A stretch of DNA of 64,000 nucleotides from Blasia pusilla. Lineage: Eukaryota; Marchantiophyta; Marchantiopsida; Blasiales. The stretch's first letter is position 1; each line of letters starts with the position of its first letter. The position numbers and the translations under genes were made by a program. Below the pieces are notes generated by a model. It was given only the letters and a program-made list of their open reading frames with translations. It was not told the origin of the DNA and searched no databases. The stretch is from contig CM114275.1 in the NCBI GenBank assembly GCA_050084515.1, positions 24,738,001 to 24,802,000 of the forward strand. Direction: 5' to 3'. This document shows positions 1 through 11,756 of this stretch, piece by piece.

Positions 1-889
1 GTCAAATAAACCTCATTCCACTGGGAGATTCTCTTGCTCAGTCTACACCTCCCTATGTTCTGTGCTCTCTTCATCCAGGGCACATGGTGTGAGGTTGAAA
101 GAAAACCATGGACGTTTATGAGTACATTTTCTTGAGGCTACAAAGCAAGGAACAAGTTTTTTTTCTGGCGGGCTCCTGCTTGGGGACATTTCATGTTCTG
201 GGGTACATGTCCTGCTTCCAACCCAAAAGTATTTGTTTTCATACTTCTCTAAGGACCTCTCCTCCATCACTTGGTGATGATGTCAATGTTCTGTATGAGC
301 TCAGCACATCATGGTTTAACCACCTGGTAGCACTCGATAGCAGAAATGCCTCTCAACGTGTCTTAGCCGCTTCTTGTTCCAAAGTCAGGATTGTGCGCAA
401 CAGTTTATTGGATGTTCAAGATGAAGTTAAGTCATAAACTGGCGGAACACGTCTTAGAATCGCTGTTATCGTCAGTATGGGTTCTTTCTGTGTATCCTAA
501 GACTGGAGATCATGGTATATCTGTGGGGTACTCAAGTGGTCGTGGAGGTGCAAGGCGTCTGTCTCTATATGCATCAAGCTCATTTTTTGTATGCCTTTTT
601 CAGACTAGCTGTCTGCCAATCAATGAGAATCTCTCTGGAACAGTATATGATTTATGAACGAAAAATAAGATTTCACTGTAATTGGTCTCCCTATATCTGA
701 CCAGGCTGGGAAGGCAGTACACAAATTTCCCTTGAATCTGGTTCTAACCTTGAAAATATGTAGTTTTTGATTCCATTGTGGTTTTCTTCTTCAAGAGATG
801 ACTACCTTAATTCTGGTTATCTGAAACTGTGTAGCATAGGAGAAAGTTGTCAGTGAGCACATTTGGTTATTTCACTTTTTCGGATGCAG
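1..889. other. Upstream or intronic DNA, no recognised gene
   Basis: I see no exon here that I can assign with confidence. The ERGIC3-like gene that follows should have about 100 more N-terminal residues (cytosolic tail, first membrane span, start of the luminal domain), so this stretch is probably one of its introns, or the missing exons lie before the window. Short open frames at 108-437 and 391-657 show no family resemblance. Confidence 0.4.
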
Positions 890-3800
890 AAACACAACAT
901 CTTCAAGAAGCGTCTGGATGCGAACGGAAATGTGATCGAACCTCCAAAGCAGGATACCATCAACAGTCCAAGGGTTAGTATTAAACAGTATGAAGAAAAG
1001 AATGTGAAGATTTTTTTTGGGTGGAAGTCATGTTTAGGGTTTACGAGTGCACTCGTTAAGTTTTTGATGCAGTCCTATTGAATGTCTGCTAGGGTCTCAT
1101 CGCAGAGCTATATTGTCACTTCAGTTTCCTAGCGCATTGTTTGCCAAAATCCTTGGGCACCAGAAAAGTCAATGAGATGAGTATTGGGTTGATTTATCGA
1201 TCTGCCCTCCTTGTAATCTCTGTATTCATTCTTGGTCACTTTCCTTGGATGCAGATAGAAAAGCCCTTGCAAAGGCATGGAGGTCGGCTGGACCACAATG
1301 AAACATATTGTGGATCTTGCTTTGGAGCAGAGGCGGTAATTGATCCTGTACTCTGCCCAACTGTGATAGGAAAGAGTTGAACAGTGTTAAAAGGAGTTCA
1401 CCAACTTGTAGAGCTGTAGTAAAATTCTATGGAAATGAGGAGTGACCCCACCAAAATTTGTGTGCCAGAATGACGATGAGTGCTGTAACAATTGTGAAGA
1501 GGTACGAGAAGCTTATCGGAGGAAAGGATGGGCCTTGACAAATCCAGATTTGATCGATCAGGTGAGTTGGGGATCTGTTGCTGTGGTGGTCGTTTTAGAG
1601 TCGGTGTTGATGTGTAATTGGTTCAGCTGCTTGGTCTGCATAGTGAACTTGAAATTATGCTATTGGATATTTAGGGAACCAAGGAGGCACTGAGTATTTA
1701 TATATGTGCATTTTGGCAGTGCAAAAGGGAGGGCTTCTTAGAAACCATCAAAGAACAGGAAGGAGAAGGTTGCCAAGTTTTTGGAACGCTGGAGGTGAAT
1801 AAAGTGGCTGGAAACTTCCACTTTGCCCCAGGGAAAAGCTTCCAGCAGGCCAACATGCATGTTCACGACCTACAAGCTTTCCAGAAGGACAGCTTCAATG
1901 TAAGTGATAACTGATTACTGATCTAGACTTCAGTTTGCACCTCATATATGTATGTATTGCTCTAATAGAAACAAATAATTTCCCTTCCATCTGTTGACAT
2001 TCTAAATTCGCACCCTTACTGGTCCTCTTCCCGGCAGTTAAGTTCCCATTGCTGTAGCTCACACAGATTCTGCTCTGGGTGAAATATGCTTTTAAGAGGT
2101 TTCCCTCTTTTTTCTTCAATCTGGCCGGTCATGGCCTTGGATCCGGTACATTGTTTGGTTCCTTTTTTTTCTTCCTTGACTGGTTCGCCTATCCCATTGT
2201 ATCCATGTTGCTTTTTCTTCATACCGTGAAAATAATTGTTTTTTATTGTAAAGTAATGATTGTCTTCTTGATGCAGGTGAGTCACAAAATTCATGAGCTG
2301 AGTTTCGGAGAACATTACCCGGGTGTTGTAAATCCTCTAGATGGGTGAGGAATTTCTTGCTTTTACATGAGCTCCAATTTTATGAACCGGATGTCATGAG
2401 GTTCTTATGTTGAATACATTTTAACTGCTAGTTTTGTAAATCTTAGTTGTGATCTGCACTGTGCTCCCAGGGTGGAAAGGACGCAAGAGAGTATGAACAG
2501 CATGTATCAGTATTTTATCAAGGTACTTCGTTACCTTCAAGAATCCCATATCCCAGACTACGGAACATTCTATAGTTAGAACTGGTGGTATCCATACTCA
2601 AGGTCCAGTACTACTACAGATTTTGCTTGTCATGGTGTTTTTGCAAAAGCACTATGCTGTTTCCCCTTGCGGCAGTGAGGCTTTTGGGTGTTGAGCTCCA
2701 TCACTGATACTTGCAGGGTTTGTAGTGCTCTTCCTCTTTTGGGCTCATCTTTTGAGCTTCCCTTTTGTCTTATACATATTCTCAAGGGCAAGGGCTCAAT
2801 TTTTTAAGTTATGTCTTCTTGATCTTGTCACAATCTTGTGAAGGTTAACTTGAGTTGCGCATACTCTCTTGAGGAAGGCAAGTTCACTGTGTGTATTGTG
2901 ATTGAGGCTTATTGATTTTTTTCTTTAATCTGAATAATGTGTTAACTTGTGGAGGTGGGTCGTTCTTGTTTAGTTCAGTGAAGGAAGATGCTACAATTCA
3001 AAATCTTACTTTCAAGCCAATGATCTAAAAATATGATTTGGTTGTACTCTTGGTTGATCCAGGTTGTTCCTACAATGTATGCAGACCTCTCAGGGCGCAA
3101 GATTTTAACAAATCAGGTATGTTTTGAGGGTTTGTTGTCTTGTCTTCCGTCCCTTGTAATCTTGTCACAAACCTGTTTAGGGCAATGTAGATAACGAGTC
3201 TGATTTTGGTTGATGTTTGCAGTTCTCTGTGACTGAACATGTAAAAGGGCCAGAGCCTGGAACAGGCCGCTCCCTACCAGGAGTGTTCTTCTTCTATGAT
3301 CTCTCACCAATCAAGGTTTGAAATCTTCAATAAGCCATCATGTTGGGTTCTCTTAGTAAAATGTGGATGCCTCCAGATTTTATTACAAGTGTCTTACTCT
3401 TTGTTTTTCATTTATTTTAACTATAGTTTGTTGCTAATGCATGTCACAGCTCTGCTTTGTGAATCATTAAATGAAGGCCGCCCTAAGAGGCGATGTTCTC
3501 AGTAGAACCCCAAAGTGCACTACGCTGACATACCATAATGGAGGCAACATACCATTCTTCCATTACATGCTGTCCATTCTCTTGAAAAATTGCAGGTGAA
3601 TTTTACATCTGAGAGGACGTCATTTCTCCACTTCATCACAAACCTTTGTGCTATTATTGGAGGTAAGCAGGAAACTGGGTGTCTGGGTTAGTAGATTTTG
3701 TTTATAGTCAAATACAAAAATCTTAGATGGGATGGTGGAAGGCTGGGTGGTATTCATTCAAAAACCCGTGGTATTTGTTAAGCGAGGCATGATCTGTAGG

Positions 3801-3957
3801 GAGAACTTCCACCATGTCTTTTCCCCTCATTTCTCAACGTTCTAATGTTGCTTCACTGTTCATAGGGATTTTTACGGTGTCAGGGATCATTGATGCACTG
3901 GTGTATCATGGACACCGAGCAATCAAGAAGAAGATAGAGATTGGTAAACTCAGCTGA
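890..3957 (+). CDS. ERGIC3/Erv46-like ER-Golgi cargo receptor, 5'-partial, ten exons
   Basis: ERGIC3 (Erv46 in yeast) is a membrane protein that cycles between ER and Golgi and retrieves or sorts cargo in COPII/COPI vesicles. Ten exons join in phase at GT-AG sites: 890-973, 1255-1335, 1469-1561, 1720-1899, 2277-2344, 2471-2522, 3063-3116, 3223-3315, 3596-3662 and 3866-3957 (TGA). They encode 287 residues. The family signatures come in order: KHNIFKKRLD; the luminal cysteine clusters YCGSC and ECCNNC; GWALTNPDLIDQ; VNKVAGNFHFAPGKSF; HDLQAFQKDSFN; FGEHYPGVVNPLDG; FSVTEH; PGVFFFYDLSPIK; then a C-terminal membrane span (FLHFITNLCAIIGGIFTVSG) and the basic tail KKKIEIGKLS. Family members are about 380-390 residues, so about 100 N-terminal residues are missing. 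The exons show no stops or frameshifts, so the gene looks functional. Plants also have PDI-fused relatives, but no thioredoxin domain is seen here. Confidence 0.93.
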
Positions 3958-5388
3958 TCAGTGCGGGGATCGTTTTGATCCTTTGTTTACGGGTGAAAGC
4001 TCAATGTCTAGAAGCTTTCTTGCTACTGTGTTGGAAATGTGGTACATAGATTCTTAGGTTGAAGTCACATTTACAGAATCACTTCCCCTCAGTTTACGGC
4101 AGTATAATTATTGCTAGAAGTCAGGACAGAGTGGCAGCTCATTTTCTTCTCGTCTCAACTCTTATTGACTTCTCAGAGGCAGGGGAATGATCTAGGCAGC
4201 AAATGATATATGTAGGAACTGGAAATTTATTAGCAGTGTGAAAGTTCCTTTTTATTGCAACGATTATCTCATCCATTCAGGAATGAAGCATTTTCTTCTG
4301 TCCTCATTTCTTGTACAATTGTCTTCTCTGGATTTATTGTTGTATTTATCAAGTTGCTGCTAAGATTTATCATTAACTAAACATAGACATGAGCAAAATG
4401 ATAAGCGAGTCCTCTTTGAGCATAGTTCTCAGATGAAGACTGCCAATGGTAGGACACTCATGGAGTGAAGCTGGTTCGAGTCAATGGATTTAGTATATGA
4501 AGTGTGTTTTAGGTGTGTATCTAAATCAAGAACCAATGTGGTTCCTTTGACTTTTCTTTCAATGAGTCAACACGCGCAGTTAGTGAGTGTGCTTAATGGT
4601 GTATTTGCAAGGGTGTAGTGGTACAAATGTCCTTTTGTGCTAAGAGGAAGGGTGGTTGTACCTAGTCCCCAAGTGGATGAATAATTTCTATGTGCTCGCA
4701 AGACCAGCCAGTATTTGGGTACTACAATTAATATGTAGCTGAGGAATTCATGACCTCTGCATCTTTAGCAAAAGAGGTGCTGGGAAAGAAAAATAGTGAC
4801 TGTTTTCTATACCTTCGAATCTTAACTGTTGAAGACCCAAAGTAACTATCTGAGTAAGCCGACAATTTGGGAAGCACCGTGAGACTTGATTGACTGGTCT
4901 CGATTGAAAGTGCCGGAACAAAGTTGAGATATTTCCCCCCCCCCGGGGAGGGAATCTAATATGTCATTTTCAACATAAACCTATTTACCCATGATCGATT
5001 CTAGATAATCATTTGGGTTTTTTACATAGAGAAGGAGGACTATGGCGGAAGAGATGGAGGGACGTCGAGAATTTTGCTTGTAACTATTTTCATGGTGATC
5101 CAATCTTTTCAATCTAAGGCTCAACGTGTTCATCTTCTCAAACTCAAACTTTGGGGTCTTATTTTTTCTACTTAAGATTGAGTTTTCCAAAGTTCTTGGG
5201 ATCTTTGGACCTCTGACTCTGCTAAATATGCTCATAGATTCCTAAACATAATTTCACACATAGCGCCCTCCTTATAGAGTGATACCGGGTTACCATCAGT
5301 TTAAGGGATTCCTGTTGCTTTTCTCGATCTTTTAATATGGGTTGGGCCCAACATTACGAACTCATTCCCTCATAGGAGTCATTGGTGG
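3958..5388. other. 3' UTR and intergenic DNA
   Basis: After the ERGIC3-like stop codon the sequence is T-rich and has no coding exon that I recognise. A C-run at about 4937-4945 is the only conspicuous simple-sequence feature. Transition into the non-LTR retrotransposon occurs somewhere between about 5000 and 5800; I could not find its exact 5' end or a target-site duplication. Confidence 0.5.
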
Positions 5389-6321
5389 GTGGTTCATTTT
5401 CTCCTCACATCCTCTTTTTTGGTGTTTTCAATTTCTTTCGTAACTTTCTTCTGGAGCGTCGATTTTAGACATGTTTGGGCTTGTTTCGATCGTTTTGACG
5501 AGCTCGTTCTTTTCATATCAAGTAGGTTTTCTAGTTTTTCTTCCTTCTCCGTAGGCGCATATTTTTGTGTACGGGTTTGTTTTAGGTCAATTCCTCCCAA
5601 ACGTCTTCCTTGCTCTTTCAACTCTGTACCTTACTGTTCCGCCCTTACATACGTTTGCTATCTCTTTAGGACATTAGAAATTCATATTCTTGAGCCACCT
5701 CTTCTAATACCATATAGATCACTTTTCCTTTTCAATTGCTTTTTAGATTTTTCTTATAGTAACTTTCAATCATAAATTCGGTATTGCCTAATCTTGTTCT
5801 CTCCATCTAAATTTATTTTGGACGGATTCCACTACTTTTGTTTCGCTCGTTACCCTCATGCTTTCTACAAACCATGTTTCATATGTCTTCCCTTGTCTTC
5901 GATGACTTGCCTACCTTTGCTCCTATGTCATCAGAGATGGAGTTGGATTCTCCATCTACTCGCTTCTCTGGTTTTACACACCCTCCTACGGTCGTAACCT
6001 CTCCCCTTGGTTCACCTCCTCATCGTAGATCTCGCCATTTTCCTCAAGATGCTAATACACCCATTACACTTGCTATATTTCTTCTGGATTCTTCTCTTCG
6101 TCTTATCTTATGGAGCCTAATCTTGATCCATTATTACCGAATCCTACTACTTTGCCATCTCCACATATCTCATCTATGCCCTTGCTTCCAACTCCCATCT
6201 ATTCTACCATGATCTCCCCTCTTCCTTAACCTACTTACCCCCTCATTGTCGTCCATCACCACCTCTTGCACCTTCCATCTCCTCTCCTTGTAACCCTTCT
6301 ACTTCTGCATTTGTACCAAAG

Positions 6322-6387
6322 GTTTGTTGCATACCTTGTGGTAAGGAGTTTGCTCCTAATGGGATCAAAAGACAGCAGCGGTATTGT
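6322..6387 (+). other. N-terminal zinc-finger remnant of the LINE
   Basis: The translation reads CCIPCGKEFAPNGIK, then RQQRYC. It is a Cys-x2-Cys half-finger followed by a position where such fingers carry His (here Gln) and a final Cys. In R2-like elements N-terminal fingers of this kind bind the target DNA. Confidence 0.5.
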
Positions 6388-7131
6388 TGATCCATGCATG
6401 GGCCTTCAATCCCTAACCCGATACCACCTCCTACTGCACTCCCCACAATAACTGCTTGGACTTGGTTAAGCCAAATTGATCTCCTTCGCTCTTTCCATCC
6501 AGGTCTTCCTTGTCCTAGACTTTACACTCGCATTTCTATTGCTCTTCGTCCCATCATCCAACAAGCTTTGCTTTTCCCATTAGAAAGGTTAGCGCGTGCT
6601 CCCACAAATATCAATGCTTGCTATCTCCTATTACTCTTCCCACAATGGATTTTAGTCCTCCCTGCAAGGGATGGTGCAACGGGTCATCGTGAAATCTCCA
6701 CACGTATTCAACGCTCTATGTCTGGGGATTGGGAGTATCTTCAGAATGAACATGTACTCCGAGTAGAAGCCTTAGTTGCGGCTCATCCCTCTCAACATGC
6801 CGATCATGGGAGGCCTTCAATACAACAACGCCTTTTGACGAAATCTACTTTTGGGACAAGTTATTGAGCTCGAGCATTGGGTCCTTTTTCCCCGGCGGTT
6901 CCAAGTGCGGAAACAATGCCTCTCTTAGAAGCTCTTCACCCTCCTTTAAGTGGCGATGCTCCACCTTTTGTGGAAGACTATACAACGGACCTTGACTTGG
7001 AGGTTTTCACAAGAACTTTTCTGCATATTCCTCGTTTATCAACAAGCGGACTATCAAGGATGGTTTTTTAGCATCTACGTGATTGCTTTATCTCGGCACA
7101 TTCAGCAAGTGGCTTTGTCTCTCTATATAAG

Positions 7132-7977
7132 GTGTGTGCATATATGGCGGCATGTCATCTCCCATTCTCTATCTCTAGGCTCTTAGGGGCTTGTCGTTTG
7201 TTGGCTATGGATAAGCCTCTTTCAGGTGTGCGCCCTTTGGCTATTGGAGAGGCTTTATACCGCTTGGTTAGTCGATCCCTATGCTTGCAATTTTATCCTC
7301 ATTTTAGTGCCCACTTATTTCCTCATAAATTTGGAGTGGCAACTCTTGGAGGTTGTGAGGATGTGAAGCATGGGATTCGCTCTACTCTTGATATTCATCC
7401 AGAATGGGTAGCAATTCAAGTCAATGTGGCTAACACATTCAATTCAGTTTCTCGTGCGGCCATCTTTGAGAAGTTACGTTGTGCTGGAAGACAACTTGCG
7501 AGTCTCATTACATTTGTTCGCTCCTCCTTTGTCTATGATACATCCATTATATATTCTCATCATGCTACTTCCGGGGAATATAGTATTCTACAATCGGCTT
7601 GTGGCACACGTCAAGGTGATCCCATGGGTGGCCCACTTTTTGCGATTGCCCACTTTCGTGCCCTTCGAGCATTAGGGCAAGCATTTCCATCTTGTCTTTT
7701 CCCTTCTATTGCTAATAACACTCACATTATAGGTTCTCCTTCTGAAGTGGTTCTTGCTTACACCCATTTCGTGGAGCAACTCTCTTTCTTAAACCTCAAA
7801 GTCCAACCTAGTAAATGTGGAGTATGGTCTCCTTCATGCCTTCCCTCAACATTCACCCCAGCTACTCTTGATTTTCCCATCTACATTGAAAGGGTTAGGG
7901 TTCTTGGGATCCCAATTGGCTTAATTGACTATGTCTCAAAGTTTTTAGATGAGGCCCTTTTGAAAGATGTGGAATGA
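7132..7977 (+). pseudogene. Reverse transcriptase domain of the LINE, catalytic aspartates lost
   Basis: This open frame of 281 residues covers the RT palm. GTRQGDPMGGPLF is the conserved block before motif C. Motif A reads VNVANTFNSV (Asn codon at about 7423) where the family has Asp. Motif C reads ANN (7711-7719) where the family has ADD or an equivalent. All three changes fit GAT or GAC to AAT or AAC. The domain fold is recognisable but the protein cannot be catalytic as read. Confidence 0.8.
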
Positions 7978-9527
7978 CTTTATTTGTTACCTCATCTAGG
8001 GGATCCCCAAGTGGCTTATGGGATTCTCTCCCAATGTTTTCTACGACGTCCTTCCCATCTTCTTCGCACTTGTCCTCCCACTTCAAGGTTCTTACATCGG
8101 TTGGCCTCTTTTGACGCTTCTATCTTGGCAACTTTTGGTCAACTTCTTGGCCCAAATACCTTTGAGGGAGACGATGATGTCTTAGCTTCACGACAAGCTA
8201 TCTTGCCTATTTCTTTTGGAGGGTTGGGACTTTCCTCCACAATCGCATCTGCTCCCGCAGCCTTTTTGGGGAGTTGGGCGTTGGTAGTACCCATTATGGC
8301 TTCAAGGTTTCTCCAAGGAGATACACCTATCTTGATGGATCATATCGCCCATGTGGAGGAGGGGGACTTCTTATTTCAACAACAACTGAGATCTGCACGA
8401 ACTCTTCTTCCTCTTGCTACACAAGAAATTCTACCCCCTTTCAGTCAATTGATTACGGAAGGGCTTGATCAACTTCAAGACTATATCTCCGAGAATCTGC
8501 ATCAAATCAACTTTTCCAGCATTCTCTCCTAGGAATCCTCCGACGCTCATCGAGCTCGACTGCCTTAATGTGTGGGTACCGGAGCGGGGGTGTGGCTTAT
8601 TGCAAATCCTCTTATTCTTCCATTTTGTCTTCCTCGAAGTATATTCTCGACACCTTTGTGGTTACGCCTTGGACTTCCCTATCCTTCTATGTTAGGTGTG
8701 CCAAATTGTGTATGCGGGGATCCCATTGATGCCAAGGGTATCCATATTCTCCGATGTGCACATGGTGGAGAACGAATGGCCACACATGATGTCATTAGAG
8801 AGGCGGTAGCATCGGTGGCTCGTATTACAGGATACACCGTTGGGCAAGAGCAACTCCATGTCCTACCTTCAACCACACAAGCAACCTCTTGTCAGAGAGT
8901 GGAGCTTGTTATGTAGGGGTGGATTCCAGACACTAGGTGATGTGGTGGTTGCTGATCCAACACGTTCTGACTTGGTGTGTCGAGCCGTACATACCAAAGG
9001 TTTTGCGGCCAAAGTTGGAATAAGAATCAAGGAGTTAAGTTATACTGTGAGACATGCGACTGATGGATTTATTCCTTTTGCAATGGAAGTATTTGGTAAT
9101 TTACATGTGTCTTTTGATACTTTCCTGAAAACATGTGCTTACCACTCCCTCGAGAATCATCACCTTGCCATTTCCCGTAGTCCTTCTCTCTCAGTAGTTA
9201 CTACTTATTTCCGGCAATGCATCTCAGTGGCCTTACAACGTGCACAAGCCTTGGCATTTATACGTTGTGCGGAGGTGGTGGGGGGTCGCTCGCCTCGTCA
9301 TCCATTCGCGTCTGACCAACCACTCGTGTTCTTGTCAAATTTATTTCAGGCTATCAATAGTGTAGCTCGTTGAGTCAATGTTTGCGCCGGTTAGTTGCCA
9401 TTTTCTTTTTGCATTCTTTTATGCATTTTTTAATCCTATTTTGAGATGTACTCTTCTGAAATTTATTTTATAATAAAGTGGACATAACATTTACCATGTT
9501 TGCAAATAAAAAAGCACTCTCAAAAAA

Positions 9528-11756
9528 CCTCCCCTGTTACTAATGGACGTCAACTAGAAAATCATACGTCGCATGTGTGACGAGACGAAAGAAGAAGGGG
9601 CTCAAGCGGTGCGAGTTCTAACGGCATGTCCGAAGCGGGTAAAAGTAACCCCCGCCAAACCTTAAGGCATGTGGACCGTTAGATTCTCCAGATCGGACGA
9701 CGTGTCTCGCAGATCATTTATCTACTCTCACGTCTGGAAACGTTCGACGATCCCAACCGTTAAACCCTCAGGATCGGCGCTCAACCTGCACCTGCTTTCA
9801 CCCCCATTTTCAACCGGGTGAGACGTGCGACCTCTCCGCACCGAAAGTTGTTGAGTTCGTTACCTTCCCTCACTATTCATCCACTTCAGCTGACGCGGTA
9901 AATCTCCAGTGCGAGCGGTTTCTGCAGTCGGGGCCTCTGCAGTGTCGTTGCTGCTGAATCGGATCGGGCTCTGGAGTCGGAACAGATGCACATGGATATT
10001 AGTTTCATCGTGATATGACTGCGCGAGTTCGGTAGTGCGATCCTCGCATGACCCCGTGAATTCGGATCACTTGATGGTGAGGTGAGTAGACGGAAGTCGT
10101 CTGTCTGTTTCGGCAGGTTTCCTGCTCGTTCGATGTGGTTTTCTTTCTTCGAAGCCGCATGCATTCTTTGTCGGTGAGATCGGGATTGGCTGTCAGTGGT
10201 GGTCCTGTTGATTGGTCCTCGTTACGTCTTCTGTTTCTCTGTCCATGCTCCACGTTTTGGAGCTCTGTGAGTTCCGGGGTTAATTGACCGTTTTGCACAA
10301 AGCGGAGGTGGGATATATGGATGGTGTGTCACATAGAGTCGCCATTGGCAAGTGTATTTCAGGTTTTGTTTGCGACGTAGGATCTTAGGATTGTACCGCA
10401 CCCGTCTGATGCTCTTTCTCCTCTCTTCTTGTTTGTGGAATATATCTGGTTATGAAGTTGCTGCTGGCGAATGGAGTATGGCTGTTTACTATAAGTTTCT
10501 GCTCTTTACTCACTGCTTTGACCTTACCGTTATAGTGAATTTGAGTCTGACTGTAGAGCATTCTGGAGTCCATGGAATATCATCAATTTACCAAGTTCTG
10601 CGTCAGTTTTTTTGTTCCTCCTCTACTTTCTATAAACTTGTGTGGCATAGAACGCACAACCAAGTTTGAGTTAGTCTAGAAAATTCGACGCGAGATTGAC
10701 AGCGTTGGGGACATGAATACGACTTGGCGTCAGGATGACGTAATGTGTTCTGATAGGTTGCGGTTGAGATCTCGTTTGATTTCTTGAAATATGTAGTGCT
10801 ACTCTCTTCTAATCCCAGGTGAATTCTGTTGAATTCTTCCACGCTTTTCTGTCCTCTTTCGTTTAGCTCTCATATTTGCACCCTTTTTTAGGCACGCTTG
10901 GTTAGGCAGGCTTCCATCTTAGTTTGCAAATGCCTTGCACGGCCTGGATAAGAGTAGGCTCTAGCTGGCTGGAGTCACAATTAATGGCTGCTATACGAGT
11001 GCCTCGATTTCTCTTCGTGGACATGACGTTCCCGATTGTAGCCATTATTTCTGTCGCCTTATCTCACCCTGCACGTAATGGACTTCTTTCTGCCCAGACG
11101 ATTGGCTAGTGCAGGTTTTTCTTAGGTGACTTTCCACGGAAATCTCATATTCTACCTCCCGTCTTCACAATGTCTATAGCCTCAGACTTCATCTCAAGGC
11201 ACAATAGGTCAGCGATGATTGATTCCCTCAAGACACTTGAATCTTTTTTGCGTTCGCATGTCTCTTTCTGCCATTATTACCCTCGGCATGTCGGCATCTG
11301 ACGTCGAGCTTTCCTGTTCGCTGGGTTTGTCCAGTTTTATTCTTGATCCACATTGCGGATTCCACTCTCCTTTTGCGGTGTTGGTTTTTCAGCCAACAGT
11401 GGCCATGGAGGAAGTTGCTCTCTAAGTTGTCATGGAGGAAGTGCTTAATGGCTCTCATTCTCACTGCTTGTACTCCAGCTGGGCTTTAAACAGCTCTGGA
11501 ATCTAATCTGTACTTGGTATACTGTGGTTTGTGAGATTGTACACAATTTTCCGTCCCCCCCTTATTTTCCTTAAGAGGACTGTGTCCTCGTAACTTCATG
11601 ACTGGCTAAAAACTAGAGTTTAGAGTCACTATTAGCTTGTAGGATTTCTTACAGACGAGGAGATCTCTGACAAGTACGTTCTCTGGTGGATTCGCAGAAT
11701 CTGAGGAAAGCTTGAAAATATCGCTACTATACCCCGAGGAATCTCAGCCTGTAGCT
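9528..11756. other. Intergenic DNA and presumed promoter/5' UTR of the RIB43A-like gene
   Basis: No exon with family resemblance is visible. The stretch 9560-10300 is more GC-rich than its surroundings and may hold the promoter or 5' UTR exons of the downstream gene; I cannot fix a TATA box or start site. Frames at 9886-10298 (-) and 11219-11464 are short and without recognised motifs. Confidence 0.35.

Larger units (their letters stand above)
5838..9527 (+). pseudogene. Decayed non-LTR retrotransposon (LINE) of restriction-like-endonuclease type
   Basis: Several adjacent frames together spell one pol-like protein. An N-terminal C2H2/CCHC-type finger lies at 6322-6387 (CIPC, then YC). The reverse transcriptase lies at about 7132-7977 and includes SGVRPLAIGEALYRL, a motif A region (QVNVANTFNSVSR), CGTRQGDPMGGPLF and the motif C region IANNTHIIG. 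A thumb-like region follows at 7984-8530. After it comes a cysteine-histidine knuckle (PNCVCGDP, ILRCAHGG; about 8697-8770) and an endonuclease-like tail with GDVVVADPT at about 8937-8965. An N-terminal finger, RT, C-terminal knuckle and C-terminal endonuclease is the plan of R2/NeSL/Utopia-like elements, not of L1-type LINEs with an N-terminal APE domain. The copy is dead: stops at about 6867, 7068, 7975 and 8530, a frameshift near 8916-8930, and all three expected RT aspartates are Asn. AATAAA at about 9472 and A-rich sequence to about 9527 mark the 3' end. The exact clade is uncertain. Confidence 0.8.

Noticed and set aside
4465-4485. tRNA/SINE-like B box (GGTTCGAGTC)
   Set aside because: No acceptable A box, cloverleaf or tail around it; a chance match.
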